A stretch of 64,000 nt of DNA from Palaeococcus ferrophilus DSM 13482 (GCF_000966265.1 NZ_LANF01000018.1:1-64000), one strand, 5' to 3'; counted from the first letter of the stretch, positions 34,322-43,187 are shown. Notes: generated by a model from the letters alone, not told the origin. Numbers and translations: made by a program.

Positions 34322-34672
34322 TTATTCCTCCAACCACCGTTTGTGAGTTCGATATAGTGAGAGCATCCGCGAGCCAAATTTCTTGGATAATGTGAGGTAG
34401 TGCTTTTGCGTGCCAATCTCAACGTAGTCGTCGAGGAGGCCTATGCTTTTCAGTGTGTTTATGTAACGGTAGATTTGGCGCTTGGAAAAGCCCGAGCTTC
34501 TGGCGAATCTTTCTACGAAGGTCTTGAGTTCCCAACGGGGGAGTTTGCCACCATACTCGAGTTTTATTGCTTCCAGCATGTTTGTGATAACCCGTATCGT
34601 CTCTGCTTTTGTCCTTTTGCGGTGGGGGATTGCCCCCAACTCTACGAGGGCTTCGACAATCTTCTCGACCAT
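34322..34672 (-). CDS. Winged-helix DNA-binding protein (element regulator candidate)
   Basis: A 116-residue basic protein starting MVEKIVEALVELGAIP. The middle contains a helix-turn-helix (WELKTFVERFARSSGFSKRQIYRYINTLKSIGLLDDY, about residues 47-83), followed by a wing (VEIGTQKHYLTLSKKFG). It resembles small archaeal plasmid and virus regulators. The upstream region has repeated TGTCA half-sites, suggesting autoregulation. It may also be the factor that binds the four palindromes of the element, but nothing in the sequence proves that. Confidence 0.75.
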   Translation of the reverse strand: MVEKIVEALVELGAIPHRKRTKAETIRVITNMLEAIKLEYGGKLPRWELKTFVERFARSSGFSKRQIYRYINTLKSIGLLDDYVEIGTQKHYLTLSKKFGSRMLSLYRTHKRWLEE

Positions 34673-34695
34673 GGTTTTTCACGTCCTTTTTCTGT

Positions 34696-34807
34696 CATTA
34701 GTGTCATAATTATGTCTTCAGCAAAATAAGGTTTTCGATTGGGGAGTGCTGCGCCCTTCTTTTGGTGGGGTTTGATTTTTCTGCTAGTGACATATTTGTG
34801 TCACAAA
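34696..34807 (-). promoter_or_regulatory. TGTCA half-site cluster upstream of the HTH gene
   Basis: CTGTCATTAGTGTCATAATTA (34697-34717) has two direct TGTCAT half-sites and GTGACATATTTGTGTCAC (34787-34804) is a palindrome with six-base arms. Both lie in the 230-base gap between the HTH and integrase genes, the usual position for operators of an autoregulated repressor. Confidence 0.5.
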
Positions 34808-34899
34808 TAAAAATCCCCTCGAAATTGAGGTTGCTTACTGATGAACGCCATATTGAGAAAAAATACATCAAAAAATTCACTTTCGTGCCAAGTGTGGAC

Positions 34900-35868
34900 T
34901 CACCTCTTACGACCTCTTCTTCTTTTGTTCCTTCTTTTTCTTTTGCTTGTGTGAGTTGACGCTAGAAGTCTTTCCTCGTTTTCAATGCGTATACCAGAGT
35001 ATATATTTTCCTTGATATATGAGAGCACTGCGGGGTACTGCTTTTTTGAGAGTCGCATGACGTCGAGATAGTGTTTCACTCCAATCGAAGAGGGAGAGCG
35101 ACCCTGTATAAAGTCCGCCACGTCCGGATCCATGCCGTTCTCACGAGCAGTAGTGTACCACCACTTGCGAATTGCGTTGTATAAAACACGTTTACGCTTT
35201 GCTAAATTCCCAGAGACGTTATAAGTCATTTTCTCTCCCAGTTTGGCGATTTCCTCTGCTAGTTCTGCTGAGCAGAGGCAGATGAATGCTCGTTTTGTTT
35301 TATTATTGATGTTGAGTTGAACTTCTGCGATATCCCCATGTATGGTGTATTTCTTCTTGACAATTCTATTGAATGCTTCTACTGCGTGACTGCGACGTAA
35401 GCCGCTTTCTACAACTAGTCTCAGGTATAGTTGGTGTTTGCGGTTGGGGGCTAGGGAGAGGATCTGTTTGATTTCGTCATCAGAATAGATCCGAGGGTCT
35501 ATTTTTGTTTTCTTGAGTTTTATGAGCTTTTTGATTTTTGTGTATATGTCGTCATCTATGATGTTCTCCTCATGGAGAAACTTTGCCAGTGAGCGGAATG
35601 CAAGCCTATGGTTTTTTGGGGAGTCATTGATTTTGAGTAGGTCGTGGACAGTGTTGTATTTCTTCAGGATTTTCTCGTATTCGTTCAGTGTCTTCTCCGA
35701 AAGGTGCTGCCGTGCCCAGTTGTGCCATTTTGGAAGCAGTCGTTCTTTCTCCCAAAGGAGCAATTTTAGAGGCTCACTTTTCTCAATCGGCATTTTTAGA
35801 GGCGTTCCACCCATTTTGGTGCCTCCGGAGCCGAAGGTCGCGGGTTCAAATCCCGCCCGGCCCGCCAT
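34900..35868 (-). CDS. Integrase, C-terminal catalytic part (intC), SSV-type tyrosine recombinase
   Basis: From the in-frame ATG at 35868, inside attR, the protein reads MAGRAGFEPATFGSGG, then the element-specific TKMGGTPLKM from base 35820. A helical core-binding domain (ARQHLSEKTLNEYEKILKKY) is followed by the catalytic domain with VESGLRRSHAVEAF (first Arg) and DFIQGRSPSSIGVKHYLDVM, which carries the late His/Arg-type residues and the likely Tyr nucleophile of archaeal integrases. The tail is very basic (KRKRRNKRRRGRKR). In the circular element the frame joins intN to give 370 residues. In the integrated state it lacks its native promoter. Confidence 0.88.
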   Translation of the reverse strand: MAGRAGFEPATFGSGGTKMGGTPLKMPIEKSEPLKLLLWEKERLLPKWHNWARQHLSEKTLNEYEKILKKYNTVHDLLKINDSPKNHRLAFRSLAKFLHEENIIDDDIYTKIKKLIKLKKTKIDPRIYSDDEIKQILSLAPNRKHQLYLRLVVESGLRRSHAVEAFNRIVKKKYTIHGDIAEVQLNINNKTKRAFICLCSAELAEEIAKLGEKMTYNVSGNLAKRKRVLYNAIRKWWYTTARENGMDPDVADFIQGRSPSSIGVKHYLDVMRLSKKQYPAVLSYIKENIYSGIRIENEERLLASTHTSKRKRRNKRRRGRKR

Positions 35869-35869
35869 A
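35821..35869 (+). repeat. attR: 49-bp direct repeat (tRNA-Arg 3' half)
   Basis: Identical to 13878-13926. No tRNA 5' half precedes it, so it is the right attachment site rather than a second tRNA gene. Confidence 0.93.
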
Positions 35870-36565
35870 CAGCCCTTTGCTTCGCAAAGCGCTGGCGGAA
35901 GAATGGTATGCGTTTTTAACAAGCTTGCTTTTGAGGGGATTACTTGTAAAACAACTGCATTCACAAGGATTTCATCACAGTATAGAGCTCAAAGAGCGCT
36001 AAAAAGAAAGTTGAAATCACAAATAACACGAGAGTTTCGAAAGTAAACCCACTCAAGGTTGCCTCTTGGGAGAACATACACTCCTCAACAGGCAAGTTCA
36101 AAAAGAAGGGCACACTTTTGGTCAAGCTTTTTCCAAAAGCTTGCTAGCGAAGTTTCATCAAAGTTCGTAGCTCCTTCTAAAAAGTCAGCTTCCACGTGAT
36201 TTTCTCTTTTAAAGGCCGTGTTTTAAACGTGAGAACTCTTAAAGTGCTCCCTCAGTGTAGTTTAACTCTAAAAATCGACGCCCAAAGGGCGTCAAAAGAA
36301 GGTTAAACCTTTTTGAGAGGATTATTTAAAGTGTTCTCCTCACGAAAAGGACGCTTGTATTATAGTTTCCTGCTTTTGAACTTCTTTCTGTTTTTAATTG
36401 TTTTTTATAAAGGATTTTGCGGCCCAATATTGTTATTTCTCCACCTCTTTAGAAACTTATAAATACTTTGAAAACAGTTACAGATAAGACCTGCTTAACC
36501 CCTTGGTCCTTCTAACTCAAGGGGGTTCTTGGGTTGGCGGTCGAAAAGGTTGGGAAGGGAGCATT
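35870..36565. other. 700-base AT-rich intergenic region right of attR
   Basis: No supported gene. Two simple hairpins are visible: CTTTGC-TTC-GCAAAG at 35874-35888 and GACGCCC-AAA-GGGCGTC at 36277-36293. A TATA-like TTATAAATACTTTG at 36458-36471 probably drives the following surface-protein gene. The sequence is the original chromosomal neighbour of tRNA-Arg before integration. Confidence 0.5.
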
Positions 36566-37438
36566 ATGAAAACCCCTATTTTTTCCCGAGACCGGCGTTC
36601 CAAAGCCTGGAGAAAAAAGATTAGAAAGTCCATAATCGGCGTGGTAATAATCCTGTTTTTGAGCTTGACGATTATCCAAGTGCATGCCCAATCGGACGCA
36701 GGAGTAAAGATTGAGTGGGAGAAGACCTTTGGAGGGAACGGTGAGGACTTTGCCTATTCCATCCAGCAGACTTCCGATGGTGGCTACATAATAGCCGGTG
36801 CTACAAATTCGTTCGGTGCTGGTTACTATGACGTTTACCTGGTCAAGATTGACTCAGCGGGTAACCTCCAATGGGAGAAGACCTTCGGTGGAGAGGGGAT
36901 GGAGGGTAAGCATGATTCCATTATCAAACCTATGGTTGATGTTCGGCAGACTACGGACGGGGGGTACGTGGTGGTCAGCTACACGTACTCGTTCGATGCA
37001 AACTACAAGGACGTTTATCTGGTCAAGACTGACCCTAACGGGAACCTTCAGTGGCAGAGGACATTTGATGCTGGTGGTTTTGAGGAGGGTCATTCCATCC
37101 AGCAGACTACGGATGGGGGCTATGTAATAGCTGGGTTCACGGACTCCTTCGGTTCAGGCGATGATGATGTCTACGTGATCAAGCTCTCGCCTGGCGGCCA
37201 AGGGGGCACAACTTCTACGGTTCAAACCCAAACAAGTTCGTCCCCGCAAACGGAGACATCAACTAACTTTCCGACCAGTTCGCCAAGCACAACTCAGACC
37301 GGACCCTACCCTTCGCCTTCACGCACCACTTCGACTTCAGAATCTTCGAAGGGGGTGACTTTTAGCGTCACCTGCGGTCCGGGACTGATTGCGCTCTTCC
37401 CGCTTCTTCCACTTTTCTGGAGAAGGCGGAGGAAGTAG
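36566..37438 (+). CDS. Secreted beta-propeller-repeat protein with CGP-CTERM anchor
   Basis: A 290-residue protein from ATG 36566 after GGGAAGGGAG. A basic stretch and a signal helix (SIIGVVIILFLSLTIIQVHA) are followed by three to four repeats of about 50 residues of the form WEKTFGGNGED...SIQQTSDGGYIIAG...YDVYLVKID..GN (residues 50-215), then a Thr/Ser/Pro-rich stalk (about 220-270) and the tail TCGPGLIALFPLLPLFWRRRRK. That tail matches the CGP-CTERM sorting signal of Thermococcales, thought to be processed and lipid-anchored at the cysteine. A cell-surface role is inferred; the ligand is unknown. Confidence 0.85.
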   Translation: MKTPIFSRDRRSKAWRKKIRKSIIGVVIILFLSLTIIQVHAQSDAGVKIEWEKTFGGNGEDFAYSIQQTSDGGYIIAGATNSFGAGYYDVYLVKIDSAGNLQWEKTFGGEGMEGKHDSIIKPMVDVRQTTDGGYVVVSYTYSFDANYKDVYLVKTDPNGNLQWQRTFDAGGFEEGHSIQQTTDGGYVIAGFTDSFGSGDDDVYVIKLSPGGQGGTTSTVQTQTSSSPQTETSTNFPTSSPSTTQTGPYPSPSRTTSTSESSKGVTFSVTCGPGLIALFPLLPLFWRRRRK

Positions 37439-37528
37439 GCACTTTTTCATTTTATTCCTTTACTACTCTTTCCGCACTAAAAGACGCAGTGTCCTAGAAA
37501 AGTGCCATCAGAATTCGAAGCGTATTAG

Positions 37529-37633
37529 TGCCGGGGCGGGGCTTTGAACCCCGGACCTCTCGGTTTCTCAGGCTCCCCCGAAGGGAAGCGGCCCTATGAG
37601 CCGAGCGCTCTGACCAGGCTGAGCTACCCCGGC
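37529..37633 (-). tRNA. Elongator tRNA-Met(CAT) with an intron of about 30 bases
   Basis: On the minus strand acceptor GCCGGGG pairs with CCCCGGC, D-arm TAGCTCAG, anticodon arm CTCGG-CTCATA | intron | A-CCGAG, and T-loop GTTCAAAG. The insert of about 30 bases after anticodon position 37 contains a CTTCCCTTCGGGGGAG hairpin and is the canonical position for archaeal bulge-helix-bulge introns; Thermococcales are known to have one in tRNA-Met. CCA is not encoded. Confidence 0.92.
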
Positions 37634-37748
37634 ACGCCCGATATAGCTCGCGGGGATTTATTTTTAAATTTTTCGCTTTCCCTCTCCACAAAGTTTAAAA
37701 ACGCCTTCCGTTAAGAGGTGAATGTCTCAAGATCACGGAGGGATTACA

Positions 37749-37904
37749 ATGGCGAGATTCCCGGAAGCTGAAGCAAGGCTCTTTAAGAAGTACGTCTGCC
37801 TCAAGTGCGGCGCCACAAACCCGTGGAAGGCCAAAAGGTGCAGGAAGTGCGGTTACACCAAGCTCAGACCAAAGGCAAAAGAGCCGAGGGGAGCTGGTCG
37901 CTGA
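37749..37904 (+). CDS. rpl40e: Large-subunit ribosomal protein L40e
   Basis: A 51-residue basic protein starting [21 protein letters not shown] at ATG 37749, after CGGAGGG. A single zinc ribbon (CLKCG and CRKCG) fills the middle, as in archaeal and eukaryotic L40e. Its TATA box is AAAGTTTAAAAACG at about 37690. The stop codon abuts the convergent PadR gene. Confidence 0.95.
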   Translation: MARFPEAEARLFKKYVCLKCGATNPWKAKRCRKCGYTKLRPKAKEPRGAGR

Positions 37905-38231
37905 TCACTCCCTCAAATTCTTTGCCATATTTTCGATGAACTTAATCCCCTCTTCGAGAAGCTTTTTCCCCTCGTCGGTAAGCTCGTAGTACTTCCTCGA
38001 CGGTTTTCCAGTCTCGCTCTCCTGCCAGTGGGCGGTAACGTAACCATCCTTCTCGAGTTTGTAAAGAACCACGTAGGAGCTCACGGTGGCGGGCTCGAAG
38101 TTAAAGCGCTCCTTTATCTTCGCTTTGAGCTCGTAAGCGTACATCGGCCTCTCCTTCAGGAGGCTGAGGATGTATATCCAGAGAACTTCCTTCGTCAGCT
38201 TTTCTTTAAGCCTGTCCATCGGGCTTGTCAT
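37905..38231 (-). CDS. PadR-family transcriptional regulator
   Basis: A 108-residue protein with the PadR winged helix: LKERPMYAYELKAKIKERF, TVSSYVVLYKLEKDGYVTAHWQ, and the family-typical GKPSRKYYELTDEGKKLL. A short C-terminal helix for dimerisation follows. PadR proteins usually repress transporter or detoxification genes; no such target is adjacent here, apart from the divergent small HTH gene. The start could be ATG 38231 or the Met at residue 5. Confidence 0.9.
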   Translation of the reverse strand: MTSPMDRLKEKLTKEVLWIYILSLLKERPMYAYELKAKIKERFNFEPATVSSYVVLYKLEKDGYVTAHWQESETGKPSRKYYELTDEGKKLLEEGIKFIENMAKNLRE

Positions 38232-38398
38232 TTATATCACCCTCGATGATACATATTTCACAAAGCTAGAACCTTTTAACCACATAAATATTTTTCGTTT
38301 ATGGTCTTTAAACATTTTTTGGTCGTAAAACTTGCCTCTATCGGAAACCTTATAACCCCGCACGGAGAGCCGAATACGGTGGTGTGAAATGAGGGGGG

Positions 38399-38611
38399 AT
38401 GGAGTTTGCTTTACCCCGTTCCGCGCTGAAGGTTCTCACGGCCCTGGAGAAGTTGGGCCCCGCCTCTTCTAAGGAGCTGTCGGAGAAGGCTGGAATGTCC
38501 GAAAGGACCGTCCGCTACGCCCTTGGCATTCTGAAGGAAAAAGGAATTGTGGAGGAGCTCTACCTCCTGGGGGACACAAGGAGGAGGACCTACCGCCTCA
38601 GGGTTATGTAG
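38399..38611 (+). CDS. Small winged-helix DNA-binding protein
   Basis: A 70-residue protein starting MEFALPRSALKVLTALEKL after GAGGGGGG. A single winged helix spans the length (GPASSKELSEKAGMSERTVRYALGILKEKGIVEEL, then a wing LLGDTRRRTYRL). It resembles MarR/ArsR-like or TrmB-type DNA-binding domains without an effector domain. It is convergent with the helical-repeat gene and divergent from PadR. The target is unknown. Confidence 0.82.
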   Translation: MEFALPRSALKVLTALEKLGPASSKELSEKAGMSERTVRYALGILKEKGIVEELYLLGDTRRRTYRLRVM

Positions 38612-38617
38612 GGGGGG

Positions 38618-39805
38618 CTAAAACGAATTCGTTATCCCCTCTGCCCCGTACAATTTTTTGAGGATGTCGTCACTCACGGCGCTCTCAAGGACCCTCTCCG
38701 CGATATCGAAGGCCTTCAGGAGGTCTCCCCGTCTGAAGTAGAACCTGAGCTGGTCAATGGCCTCCAGGAGCTCAACACTCTTCTTCGTTGAGGCGATATA
38801 CTGGAGGATGGCCTCCCTTATACGTATCTTGTACTCGAGCTTCGGCGTCTCCTGGAGTATCTCCCCGTATATCTTTATGGCCTCCTTGAGCTTGCCCACC
38901 CCCACGAGGGTTACCGCCATGAGCATCATCTCCTCGTAGGCCTTGTGGTATTCGCCCGAACTCCTGTGGCTGGTTATGAGCTGGTTGAGCATCCTCGACG
39001 TGTTGATTCCTATTAACTTTGCCCTGCTCGTGTTGTTGCCGAGGAGGTATGCGTAGAGGGCTTCCACGAGCGTGCGGACCATTTTCTCCAGGTCTCCATT
39101 GGCGTAGGCGAGCTTGCTGGCAGTTTCGTAGTTTTTACCAGCGGTTTCGAGCATCTCGGTGAAGTGGACGTCGTATCCAAAGAGGTCCTTCACGAAGAAG
39201 CCTATACGTTCAAACACGCGGGCCGCGTCCTCGTACTCCTTGTTCGCGAGATGCTCCTCTGAGATTTTGCCATAGATGTCTATGAGCTTGCTTGCGACCG
39301 ATTTAATGCCCTCTTCGTCCTTTATCATCTTGTAGTGCCTGTAAGCTGCTTCGTAAGCCACTATCGTTGAGTCAAGGTCGTCGTTTGCAAGGTAGGTCTC
39401 TCCAAGCTCCTCGTACATCTTGGCGAACTCGCGCGCGTACCTCTCGAAGTTCTTAGTGTCCCCGATGAGCGTGAAGTTGTCGAGGACGTTAATACAGAAA
39501 TTCTCGAGGTTCAGGAGGTCAACCTCGGGCTTCTCTATCTCGGCGCTTATTAAATCAAGGTACAGGGAGGCGCTCTTGATTAGGAAGGGCTTTGCCTTGT
39601 CCTTCAGAGGGGGGATTGAGAGCAACGTCAGACCGACCTGCTTGAACACCCTCGCGGCATCGCCTATATTGCCGCCCTCCTCGTACTTCTTCCCGGCCTG
39701 GATGAGGAGTTTTATGCCTTCCTTCTTCTCGCCTTCCTTGAATTTCTTATGGGCTATGCTCTCAAGGTCTTCGGGCGCCCTCGGGGAAAGTGAAGAGATG
39801 GCCAA
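38618..39805 (-). CDS. Helical-repeat (TPR/SNAP-like) protein
   Basis: About 395 residues starting at TTG 39805 (MAISSLSPRAPEDLESIA), six bases after GAGGTGA; the TTG at 39811 is too close to that site. The protein is made of antiparallel helix pairs with TPR-like spacing (KKEGIKLLIQAGKKYEEGGNIGD, LANDDLDSTIVAYEAAYRHYKM, LANKEYEDAARVFERIGFF, AIKIYGEILQ). The IKLLIQAGKKYEEGGN region recalls alpha-SNAP-like solenoids. It has no enzymatic motif and is probably a scaffold for protein interactions; its partner is unknown. It is monocistronic. Confidence 0.75.
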   Translation of the reverse strand: MAISSLSPRAPEDLESIAHKKFKEGEKKEGIKLLIQAGKKYEEGGNIGDAARVFKQVGLTLLSIPPLKDKAKPFLIKSASLYLDLISAEIEKPEVDLLNLENFCINVLDNFTLIGDTKNFERYAREFAKMYEELGETYLANDDLDSTIVAYEAAYRHYKMIKDEEGIKSVASKLIDIYGKISEEHLANKEYEDAARVFERIGFFVKDLFGYDVHFTEMLETAGKNYETASKLAYANGDLEKMVRTLVEALYAYLLGNNTSRAKLIGINTSRMLNQLITSHRSSGEYHKAYEEMMLMAVTLVGVGKLKEAIKIYGEILQETPKLEYKIRIREAILQYIASTKKSVELLEAIDQLRFYFRRGDLLKAFDIAERVLESAVSDDILKKLYGAEGITNSF

Positions 39806-39879
39806 AGTCAATCACCTCTAGCTAGGGGATTTCACCGATGTACATAAATTCCTGTTCTTGAGTTTAGGTGCCGGGAGTA

Positions 39880-40905
39880 TTAAACCTTTACTACTTTGTA
39901 GCCAGCTGCTTTTCGGAGCCTGTTCATCACCGCGAGCCCCAAACCCCTCTCCTCGATGCCCTCGGCTATTATTATCTCCACGCCCCGCTTGTCGAGCTCC
40001 CTCAGTGCCTTGAAGAGGTTTCTGGCGACTTCTTCCTCGCTCCCGCCGAGGTCAAAGAACTCGTCTGCCTCGTAGGTCCCTCCCGTTGCCATAACCCCAA
40101 CGCGCTTTCCTTCCCCCTTGAAGGAAGCGACGAGCTCGCTTATCTTCTCGTGAACCCGCTCCCTCTTCCCCTCCACGACTATGACGTCCGCACTGGGGGA
40201 GTAGTGCTTGTACTTCATTCCCGGCGCCTTGGCGAGGTCAACCTCCTTCCCCCTCACCGCAGGGTGTATTAGAACCTCCCCAACGGCCCTCTCTATCTCC
40301 TCGAGAGGAAGACCACCGGGCCTCAGCAGAACCGGAGGCCAGCTCGTCAGGTCTATTACCGTACTCTCCACCCCTATGAAGGTCTCGCCGCCGTCAACTA
40401 TGCACGCTATCTCTCCATAGAAATCGTCAATCACGTGTTCAGCGAGGGTTGGACTCGGCTTTCCGCTTATGTTGGCTGACGGGGCAGCTATGGGCCTCCC
40501 GCTGGCCCTTATGAGGGCGAGGGCTATCTCGTGGGAGGGCATCCTAACGGCCACGCTGTCGAGTCCCCCTGTTGTCTCCTTCGGCACTCCCCCGGCCTTC
40601 GGAAGCACGATTGTTAGGGGCCCGGGCCAGAAGCGCTTCGCTAAAAGTTCCGCCTCCTTCGGAACCTCCCGCGCGAGCTCATAAAGCCCCTCAAAATCCG
40701 CTATGTGGACGATTAGGGGATTGTCAGCTGGTCTTCCCTTGGCCCTGAATATCTTTAGGACTGCCTCCCTGTTGAGTGCATCCCCGCCGAGGCCGTAAAC
40801 GGTCTCCGTTGGAAAGGCAACGAGCTCTCCCTCGCGTATGAACCTCGCCGCTACCCTTATCCTTCTCGCGTCAACTCCCTCTCGCATGTTTATCACGACA
40901 GTCAC
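39880..40905 (-). CDS. sua5: L-threonylcarbamoyladenylate synthase, Sua5 type
   Basis: About 341 residues from GTG 40905 (MTVVINMREGVD). The YrdC domain (residues 10-205) shows FPTETVYGLGGDALN, FRAKGRPADNPLIVHIAD, RMPSH and ANISGKPSPT. A linker and the C-terminal Sua5 domain (about 245-341) follow. It makes threonylcarbamoyl-AMP from Thr, bicarbonate and ATP, the first step of tRNA t6A37 formation, handing it to the KEOPS complex. Length and domain order match archaeal Sua5 (about 340 residues). Confidence 0.95.
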   Translation of the reverse strand: MTVVINMREGVDARRIRVAARFIREGELVAFPTETVYGLGGDALNREAVLKIFRAKGRPADNPLIVHIADFEGLYELAREVPKEAELLAKRFWPGPLTIVLPKAGGVPKETTGGLDSVAVRMPSHEIALALIRASGRPIAAPSANISGKPSPTLAEHVIDDFYGEIACIVDGGETFIGVESTVIDLTSWPPVLLRPGGLPLEEIERAVGEVLIHPAVRGKEVDLAKAPGMKYKHYSPSADVIVVEGKRERVHEKISELVASFKGEGKRVGVMATGGTYEADEFFDLGGSEEEVARNLFKALRELDKRGVEIIIAEGIEERGLGLAVMNRLRKAAGYKVVKV

Positions 40906-40945
40906 GCCCACCACCACAATCCGTTGGACGGGGCCTATTAAAAAG

Positions 40946-41981
40946 TTAGTGTCCGGAAACCAGCGAGGCGTAGAGGCTTTCGAGCGCGGAAACGCTCTCC
41001 TCCCATGAGTAGCGTTTTGAAAGGGCCCTCCCTATGCGTCCGGCTCTCTCCCTTGCGGCCGGGTTTCTGAGGTAGTACTCCACTGCCCTGACCAGCTCTC
41101 CCGTGTCGCCGAAGAGCAGGCCGTTCTTGCCGTCCCTCACGAGCTCCGGCAGGGCGCCGACCCTACGCGCCACCACGGGGACTTCGGCCCTGTTGGCCTC
41201 GAGCACCACCAGTCCGAAGCCCTCCCTTCTCGAAGGCACAACAAGGAGCTTTGAACGGCCCAGGAACTCCTCCACATCCCGCCTGTAGCCGAGGAACTCC
41301 ATGTTGGGGGGAGCGCGCTCCTCGAGAACTCTCAGCGGCCCATCGCCGAGTACCAAGAACCTCTCCTCTGGAAAGTACTCCGCCAGTTTAAGGAAATCGT
41401 CGAGCCCCTTGTAGCTTCTCAGGGCGCCAACGAACGTTACGAACTCCCTCTTTTCATTTTTCTCTCCCAAAACAGCCACTCCGTTGGAGATAACCTTAAC
41501 CTCGTGTGCACCGAGGGAGATGGCCTTGAGGGCCAGGTAGTGGCTCACGGCAACCACTGCATCCGCCCTTATCAGGCTCTCCTTGACGAAGAAACGGCCG
41601 AGGGGGAGCTTTGAGGTGAACTCGAGGTCGCTGCCGTGCGCGGTAACGACAAGGGGGGCATCAATCCTCTCTCTAGCGAGAACCGCGGAGTAGCTCGTCG
41701 TCCCCACGAAGTGGGCGTGAACAACGTCGAAACCGTACTCCTTATGGAGCTCCACTATCTTCTTTGAGGCCAGAAGAGCGAAGCTCGTCCCCCTGAGGCC
41801 GAAGACGGGGGGGCACCCTAACCTGGTGCACGAAGTCCCTCTCAAAATCCCTGACCTTCACAGGCCCGTAGGTTAGCACGTGGACCTCGTGCCTTTTCCT
41901 CAGGAGGGCAACCACGCTGTCGAGGTGGTTCGCGACCCCGCCGCCGTGAGGGGGATAGTGGCCCACCATCAGTATCCTCAT
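40946..41981 (-). pseudogene. GT4-family glycosyltransferase, frame broken in a G7 run
   Basis: Two minus-strand frames together make one normal GT4 enzyme. The first (41981 downward) reads MRILMVGHYPPHGGGVANHL...VRVPP; after the run of seven G (plus strand 41807-41813) the second continues VFGLRGTSFALLASKKIVELH...VVTAHGSDLEF...GEREGFGLVVLEA-like SRREGFGLVVLEANRA. Removing one base of the run gives an intact protein of about 344 residues. The enzyme would transfer a sugar from a nucleotide donor to a lipid, glycan or protein acceptor. The break may be a sequencing error, a real mutation or phase variation. Confidence 0.8.
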
Positions 41982-42019
41982 GGCCTAAAAATTGGGGAAA
42001 GAACATAAAAGGGTTGCCT

Positions 42020-43187
42020 TCACGGGCGGTGATTGCCCCCCGGGTTCTGGGGCGGGCCGTGGGATTCGCGGCCGCGCGCGTACCTTCCCCTGATGTCCTT
42101 CTTGAGGCTTTCGAGCTTCTGGGCGGCTTCTCCGTAGCGGCCGCTGTTTATGAGGCTTTCTATCTCCGCTATGAGACTCTCAAGGTCTGAAATGTCCCTG
42201 CCGTTTGCCTCGAGGGCCTTAACAATCCACTTGAGGCGCATGAGTTTGAACTCGAGGCCGTGCTTCCCGCTTCCCTGGAACGTGCTCCTCATTATATCGA
42301 GGTTCCTCTTCCTGACAACGTCCGCGTAGCCCTCCGCCGTCAGCGCTAGGATGTACGCCTCCTGGTAGTCCCCCCTTTCGTAGGCACTCCTTGCCCTTTC
42401 GAGGAGCTCCTTCGCCTTCTCCAGCCTTTCCTCACTCCTATCGTCGTAGGCGGAGAGCTTTATCAGGGCTTCCTCCGCCTTCGTTATGGCCCTCGCGGCC
42501 AGATTCCGGGAGGGAGGCACGTTGACGAGTGCCACATCCACACCTCTCTCTTCGAGGGCCTTTGAGACGTTTGAGACTGTGGAAATTCTCCCGAAGAGCG
42601 GTTCGCCCTTCTTCCCGGCCAGCAGGAGAATCTCAACCTCCCCCGCTCCAATAGCCTCAACGACGCTGAGGGCGACCTCCCTAAAAGACTCGGCCCCCAT
42701 GTCCACGAAGAGAACAATGCTCCTACCCGGGAGCTGAGATTTCATGAGGCCGTATGCCGCAGGGTTTCTTCCCTCTATGAACACAACGCTCTTAACACCT
42801 TCGAGGGCGCTTGGAAAGCTGTTTTTAAGGCCAGTGAAGACGGCGTAACTGGTCTCCTCCCTGTTGCTGCCGCCCCAGCGCATTACCTCAACGCCCGCCG
42901 TCGAAAAGTCCTCCTCGTACTCCGGCGGAACCGCCACGGTGCCCCCTATGACTATGACGAGGTCCGGCTCCTCCTTGAGGACTTCCATCGTGACCTCCGG
43001 GCTGTAGGTTCCCCACTCCGTGGTTATTACATTCGCCCCGAGGAGCCCCCCCCACCACCTCACCCATGGCGCTGTCGGCGGGGTTATCGCTTGTGAGCAC
43101 CACCACTCTCCGTACTTCCTGGGTGAGGACGTTTGGTACGGGTATGAGCGTTAAAACGAACAGCAGGGCGATGAGTTTTTTCCACAT
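42020..43187 (-). pseudogene. Secreted CWB2-like protein with helical tail, frame broken in a G8 run
   Basis: ATG 43187 after AGAGGTGGTG starts MWKKLIALLFVLTLIPVPNVL, a signal peptide, then VRRVVVLTSDNPADSAMGEVVGG. At the run of eight C on the plus strand (43046-43053) the frame shifts; the continuing frame reads LLGANVITTEWGTYSPEVTMEVL, VIVIGGTVAVPPEYEE and RWGGSNREETSYAV, a cell-wall-binding-repeat-2 pattern. The C-terminal 150 residues are helical (KAEEALIKLSAYDD, ERARSAYERGDYQEAYILAL). Removing one base restores a protein of about 388 residues. It is a relative of the extracellular part of the gene at 3227. Confidence 0.78.

Larger units (their letters stand above)
13878..35869. mobile_element. 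21.9-kb integrated element (SSV-type integrase) in tRNA-Arg
   Basis: The segment between the two 49-bp repeats has a lower G+C look, long non-coding stretches and plasmid/virus-type genes: split tyrosine integrase, Orc1/Cdc6-like ATPase, MCM-like protein, nuclease, HTH regulator and small membrane proteins, plus a defence-like helicase-methylase-ATPase module. The circle would be 35821 minus 13878 = 21,943 bp. No capsid or packaging ATPase gene is recognisable, so an integrative plasmid is more likely than a virus. Integration disrupts the integrase, which is reconstituted only in the circle. Confidence 0.9.

Noticed and set aside
35821-35869. A second tRNA-Arg gene at the right end of the element
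   Set aside because: Only the 3' half (from the anticodon loop) is present; the preceding bases do not provide a D-arm or 5' acceptor strand, so it is an attachment site.
35513-36046. 177-codon plus-strand frame over intC and attR
   Set aside because: It is antisense to the integrase, crosses the attachment site and has no coding signal of its own.
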